Positions 60,779 through 64,000 of a stretch of DNA of 64,000 nt are shown here, piece after piece. The stretch spans positions 47,777-111,776 of the forward strand of contig CALVHA010000004.1 in NCBI GenBank assembly GCA_944327255.1. The letters are read 5' to 3'. The translations under genes and the position numbers were made by a program. The DNA is from Candidatus Gastranaerophilales bacterium. Lineage in GTDB: Bacteria; Cyanobacteriota; Vampirovibrionia; Gastranaerophilales; Gastranaerophilaceae. Under the pieces are notes generated by a model, which was given only the letters and a program-made list of their open reading frames with translations, ran no database searches and had not been told where the DNA came from. Every line of letters begins with the position of its first letter. Position 1 is the stretch's first letter.

Positions 60779-61867
60779 TCAAACTTCTTTCTTATCAAAA
60801 AGTTTTTGTTTGATTCTGCGCTGACAAACTCCAACATAGGTTGTTATAACCATAGTCAAAACAAAATACAAATAAGTTGTCTGAACAGGGTTATAAATCC
60901 AATAGATATCATGATTTGCTCTTTCTTCAATCGGGATTCCGTTAATCTTAAAGAATACAGCAGTAATAATATACATAACAAGAAGGTGGTTTGCCATAAT
61001 ATGGTACGTAACATTTCCCATATCCTGCAAAAATTTTACATCCTTAAGATACGGATACAAAATTTTTACAACAAACAAAGAAGCCCAAATTCCAGTAATA
61101 CTTGTTAAAACAGGGACTATTATCTGATCATCAAATCTAGCCCAAACAAGTACATAACTTAACCCAATACCATGCTCTGGATCATAATCCCTGTTAAACA
61201 TCCACAGAATCGATTGTATACATATCATCCACCCAAGCCATTTTGTAGTAAAAATATTATATTTATCCTTGACAAAATGAGTATAAAAATATCCCAGATA
61301 AACAAAGAATAAAGACATCATTGTCCTAATAACAACAAGAGCTACAGGTGTTAGAGAGATAGCTTTTGAAAGCGGGATTGCGCTAAAGCCGAGGATTGCA
61401 AAAAATATTAAATGAAAAAACTTATTATCCTTTATTCCTTTTAAGATTCTAAATAAAAACAAAAAAGTTATCATTGTCATAAATAATTGAGTTACAAACC
61501 ACAGAGGGCAAGACAAATCAAACTGATGCCCATTTAAAAATGGAGTTATAAAAAAGTTTTTTAAAGTAATAGACTCACCCCAGAATTTTCCCGTAAGCTT
61601 AGCTATAAGAATAGTGACAAACATATAGAACAGGTTATACCAGAAATACGGAACAAGAAGACTTTTTATTCTCCTATCAATAAAATTTGCAACATCATTC
61701 AAATATTTATCTTTAAACAAACATCCTGAAATAAAGAAAAACAAAGCCAGTTGAAATGAATACGGCGGAAAAATTCCAAGTAAAGAAAACTCCAAATGTC
61801 CTGAGACTACAAGCAAAATCGCCAAAGCCTTCAACATATTCATTTCATTATTAAAAACATTTCCCAT
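60779..61867 (-). CDS. Acyltransferase-3 family membrane protein
   Basis: A 362-residue polytopic membrane acyltransferase (OafA/WecH-type). The opening MLKALAILLVVSGHLEFSL contains the conserved His of the first helix, SFQLALFFFISGCLFKDKY follows with the FFxSGY-like motif, and RRIKSLLVPYFWYNLFYMF is the R-R-x(n)-P-Y motif. About ten helices follow and it ends in a basic tail. These enzymes acetylate or succinylate surface polysaccharide or LPS. Nearby glycosyltransferases and kdsA fit, but the acceptor is unknown. No Shine-Dalgarno is seen; a TATACT box 6 nt before the ATG suggests a leaderless mRNA. Confidence 0.85.
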   Translation of the reverse strand: MGNVFNNEMNMLKALAILLVVSGHLEFSLLGIFPPYSFQLALFFFISGCLFKDKYLNDVANFIDRRIKSLLVPYFWYNLFYMFVTILIAKLTGKFWGESITLKNFFITPFLNGHQFDLSCPLWFVTQLFMTMITFLFLFRILKGIKDNKFFHLIFFAILGFSAIPLSKAISLTPVALVVIRTMMSLFFVYLGYFYTHFVKDKYNIFTTKWLGWMICIQSILWMFNRDYDPEHGIGLSYVLVWARFDDQIIVPVLTSITGIWASLFVVKILYPYLKDVKFLQDMGNVTYHIMANHLLVMYIITAVFFKINGIPIEERANHDIYWIYNPVQTTYLYFVLTMVITTYVGVCQRRIKQKLFDKKEV

Positions 61868-61873
61868 AAGCTA

Positions 61874-61882
61874 AGTATATCA
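61874..61882 (-). promoter_or_regulatory. Extended -10 promoter of the acyltransferase (leaderless arrangement)
   Basis: On the minus strand TGATATACT, an extended -10 element, then 6 nt (TAGCTT) and the ATG at 61867. The -35 region is weak and there is no ribosome site. Confidence 0.5.
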
Positions 61883-61918
61883 GAAAATCCATTTTTGGCT
61901 ACCTGCTTAATATAACTA

Positions 61919-62845
61919 TTATTCAGTTTCATCTTCAATTTTAACAGGTTCAGCAGCTGCATTACTATCTTTTTTTAAAATAATAATAAGCACAGCAGCA
62001 AGAATTGTCAAAATTCCCACACAAATTTTTACAGTAAGCTGTTCATGAAAAATTACAACCCCGAAAAAGATAGCAGTTACAGGCTCCAATGCACCTAAAA
62101 TCGCAGCAGGAGTCGCACCTATTATCTTGATTGAAGAAGTCATTGCCGCAAGAGAAATAATAGTTGGCAATAAAGCCAGAGCAGTCGCATAGAACCATAA
62201 AACCGGAGAATGCATAACTTGAAGTTCAGCAAAAAAGTCTAAATTATATACATAAATAATAATTCCGAATAACATAACATAAAAAATCATTTTGTCAGAA
62301 TTCATCTTAGCAATAGATGGAATATTCTTTACACCGGTAATATAAATTGCATAACTTAGGGCGGATAAAAACACCAGAAAAACCCCGAACAAATTAAGAG
62401 TCTGTCCTTCCTTCCCATTATATAAAAGCGCAATTCCGCAAGTTGTAAGCACTATCGATACAACTGTCATAAATCGAAGTTTTTCTTTAAAGAACATAAC
62501 CATAATAAGAGATACAAGTATAGGATAAATGAAAAGTATAGTAGAAGCGATTCCCGCATCCATATATGTGTAACTTTTAAATAAAGTATAAGAGGAAAAT
62601 GAAAAAATTAACCCCATTGTAAGAAGCGGCAAAAATTCATGTCTTGAAATTCTAAGATGAACTTTTTTGAAAAATTTCAACCAAATACCCAATATTAATG
62701 TAGCCAGAGCATAACGGTAAAAGAGCACAGAATTAACACCAACATGCGCAGAATATAAAGGGAGAGCGAACAACGGATTCATACCATAACAAGCAGCAGC
62801 TATAGCCCCATATATTGCACCGGCAAATTTTGAATTTTTGTTCAT
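61919..62845 (-). CDS. EamA/DMT-family transporter
   Basis: A 308-residue inner-membrane transporter with ten helices in two EamA halves. The opening FAGAIYGAIAAACYGMNPLFALPLY and GATPAAILGALEPVTAIFFGVVIFHEQL in the second half are characteristic. The C-terminal tail is acidic. GGCGGGAG lies 8 nt before the ATG. It is the second DMT transporter of the window and is only distantly similar to that at 41.7 kb. Confidence 0.88.
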   Translation of the reverse strand: MNKNSKFAGAIYGAIAAACYGMNPLFALPLYSAHVGVNSVLFYRYALATLILGIWLKFFKKVHLRISRHEFLPLLTMGLIFSFSSYTLFKSYTYMDAGIASTILFIYPILVSLIMVMFFKEKLRFMTVVSIVLTTCGIALLYNGKEGQTLNLFGVFLVFLSALSYAIYITGVKNIPSIAKMNSDKMIFYVMLFGIIIYVYNLDFFAELQVMHSPVLWFYATALALLPTIISLAAMTSSIKIIGATPAAILGALEPVTAIFFGVVIFHEQLTVKICVGILTILAAVLIIILKKDSNAAAEPVKIEDETE

Positions 62846-62936
62846 GTAGTTTATCTCCCGCCAATAGAATGATAAAAATAAAAATTATTATAAGTCAATA
62901 AATATTGTTATACAGGTAAATTTTTTTTTCAAATTA

Positions 62937-63410
62937 TCAATTTTTAAGCTGGCAAACATCCACCCATTTTTCGCTTTTAGATATCATAAACAATTCATCA
63001 CATGTAAGCTCAATAGCAGAATTAGATGTTCCACAAGCAGGGAAAACAGTGTTAAATCTGCATATAGAAGTATCACAATAAACTTTTACATCATCACGTT
63101 TTATTGCAAACGGACAAACCCCACCCACAGGATGCCCTATTAAATCTAACACTTCATCCGGATTTAACATTTTTGCCTTAATGCCGAACTCATTTTTAAA
63201 TTTTTTATTATCAATTTTTGTATCACCTGCAGTAACAATAAGAATACAGGTGTCATCTTTTTTAAACGACAAAGTTTTAGCGATACGCGCAGGAATAACA
63301 TTAAGAGCAGATGCAGCCAAATCAACAGTTGCACTTGAAGTTTCAAGCTCTCTTATATTCCTATCTTTGCCGTATAACCGTAAATATTCTTTAACATTTT
63401 CTATTGACAT
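62937..63410 (-). CDS. YbaK/EbsC-type aminoacyl-tRNA deacylase
   Basis: A 157-residue single-domain protein of the YbaK/ProX editing family, which hydrolyses mischarged tRNAs such as Cys-tRNA(Pro). ARIAKTLSFKKDDTCILIVTAGDTKIDNKKFKNEFG carries the catalytic Lys region, and LIGHPVGGVCPFAIKRDDVKVYCDTSI is the GHxxGGVxPF family signature. VFPACGTSNSAIELTCDEL is the usual ending. Length is normal. An AGGCAAG ribosome site precedes the ATG, with a TATACT-type box upstream in the region shared with the divergent small gene. Confidence 0.9.
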   Translation of the reverse strand: MSIENVKEYLRLYGKDRNIRELETSSATVDLAASALNVIPARIAKTLSFKKDDTCILIVTAGDTKIDNKKFKNEFGIKAKMLNPDEVLDLIGHPVGGVCPFAIKRDDVKVYCDTSICRFNTVFPACGTSNSAIELTCDELFMISKSEKWVDVCQLKN

Positions 63411-63475
63411 TATCTTGCCTAAAAGATTTATAGTATAATTTTACAATAAAAAAAAATTAAATTGGAGAAAATATT

Positions 63476-63730
63476 GTGATTATTAATTGTATAAGCTTTA
63501 AAGGGAATATTTGCCGAAAAAGAATAATTGAAAACACCGAACAAATCATAACAAAAAAACGAACCATTATACAAAATAATAAACCTTTAGCTGCAACATA
63601 CACATATATTTTAGATAATACTAAAAGGAATTTGAACTTAACAAATAGCGGGTTAGTGGATAATAGAATCTCAAATTACTTTAAAGTCAAAAATTATCAC
63701 AAAATTATTAAAAATAAATATGCTAAATAA
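63476..63730 (+). CDS. Small basic protein with N-terminal ISFKG motif
   Basis: An 84-residue unrecognised, strongly basic protein without membrane helices. It begins MIINCISFKG (motif at 7-10), matching the N-terminal element of several other unknown proteins in the window, then is rich in Lys, Asn and Ile. Start is GTG with TTGGAG 8-9 nt upstream, and a TATAAT box lies in the divergent region before it. Whether it is functional or a degraded remnant of a larger S-F-K-G protein is unclear. Confidence 0.5.
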   Translation: MIINCISFKGNICRKRIIENTEQIITKKRTIIQNNKPLAATYTYILDNTKRNLNLTNSGLVDNRISNYFKVKNYHKIIKNKYAK

Positions 63731-63750
63731 AAAATAATCTACTACCATTT

Positions 63751-63870
63751 CTATAGAATATTTTCTAAACTATTTGTTTTTAGAAATGAAGCATATTCCT
63801 TTTCAACAACATAGTAATCATTTAATCCAAATTGATTCTTCAAAGTAATACGTCGTTCAATAGGCAACAC
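63751..63870 (-). pseudogene. Possible 3' remnant of a lost gene
   Basis: Leftward, about 39 codons read like protein (VLPIERRITLKNQFGLNDYYVVEKEYASFLKTNSLENIL) and then stop. The frame is closed 12 bp upstream by TAG, and only a GTG or TTG without ribosome site could start it. The contrast between ordered-looking sequence and lack of a start suggests a gene fragment. Not recognised. Confidence 0.35.
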
Positions 63871-63942
63871 TTTTTTATGGTTCTAGCAATTTTTATTTTT
63901 AGGGAACTTATAGTGTATGTGTAAAAAATAAAAGGTGATAGT

Positions 63943-64000
63943 ATGTTAATTAATCTTACCCCGATATATTTTCAATATAATAAAACTCAAAGCGGATGGC
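63943..64000 (+). CDS. Start of an unknown gene cut by the window edge
   Basis: AAGGTGAT lies 5 nt before an ATG that opens MLINLTPIYFQYNKTQSGW and runs off the end. Too short to identify. Its opening is polar/aromatic, in the style of the unknown lineage-type proteins here. Confidence 0.5.
   Translation, partial: MLINLTPIYFQYNKTQSGW

Noticed and set aside
1..64000. CRISPR arrays, insertion sequences and prophage
   Set aside because: No regularly spaced repeats, transposase or integrase was seen; the glycine-rich proteins at 44-51 kb recall phage fibres but carry pilin N-termini.

Overview
The window is AT-rich DNA from a Gram-negative-type bacterium that uses the standard code. KdsA (KDO synthesis, hence an LPS-type outer membrane), a complete minCDE set, GlgC, a NUDIX-type regulator and several prepilin-like proteins, together with lineage-restricted proteins carrying a short N-terminal S-F-K-G-like motif, suggest a gut Gastranaerophilales bacterium (Vampirovibrionia, formerly Melainabacteria). 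That placement is an inference from gene content and recall of the group; no search was run. I see no CRISPR array, IS element or prophage. Gene order reads as chromosome with small operons, many closed by convergent hairpin terminators.

Layout. 1-5.8 kb: 3' end of lgt, metK, then a leftward obgE-yjbQ-yibE/F operon and divergent tsaD. 5.8-10.3 kb: a GH15-like protein and a large unknown gene that appears split by a one-base frameshift in an A6 run. 10.3-19.5 kb: gshB, leuC, an ECF sigma/anti-sigma pair, two unknown membrane proteins, glgC, lysS, a GT92-like glycosyltransferase and HU. 19.7-25.5 kb: a processive GT2, apt, an HD-GYP protein and a 702-residue unknown membrane protein. 25.5-28 kb: leftward operon of a NUDIX/NrtR-like regulator, secG, tcdA and an SDR. 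28-36 kb: lytic-transglycosylase-like protein with an EF-hand, minC-minD-minE, a HEAT protein overlapping queC, DUF366, a SPOR protein and gatB. 36-44 kb: SIS isomerase, PMT-like glycosyltransferase, kdsA-MBL-pheS operon, small holin-like membrane protein, EamA transporter and a predicted ferritin-like protein.

44-52 kb is the most distinctive region. Four leftward genes and one divergent gene encode prepilin-like proteins. Three are very large (947, 322 and 731 aa). They share a His-Gly...Cys motif just after the pilin helix, a long glycine-rich ectodomain, and a C-terminus ending in a hydrophobic strand plus Trp. This looks like a dedicated surface-fibre or pseudopilus-tip system whose pilins carry phage-fibre-like glycine-rich domains. 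The assembly ATPase and prepilin peptidase are not in the window.

52-64 kb: HlyD-like adaptor, unknown membrane protein, uvrB, panE, clpC, tRNA-Glu(UUC), a gene remnant, an unknown membrane protein, acyltransferase-3, EamA, YbaK, a small S-F-K-G protein and the start of another gene.

Four genes (tsaD, kdsA, panE, the acyltransferase) have a sigma70-type -10 box 6-7 nt before the ATG and no Shine-Dalgarno, so they are probably read from leaderless mRNAs, whereas most neighbours have a clear AAGGAG-type site.
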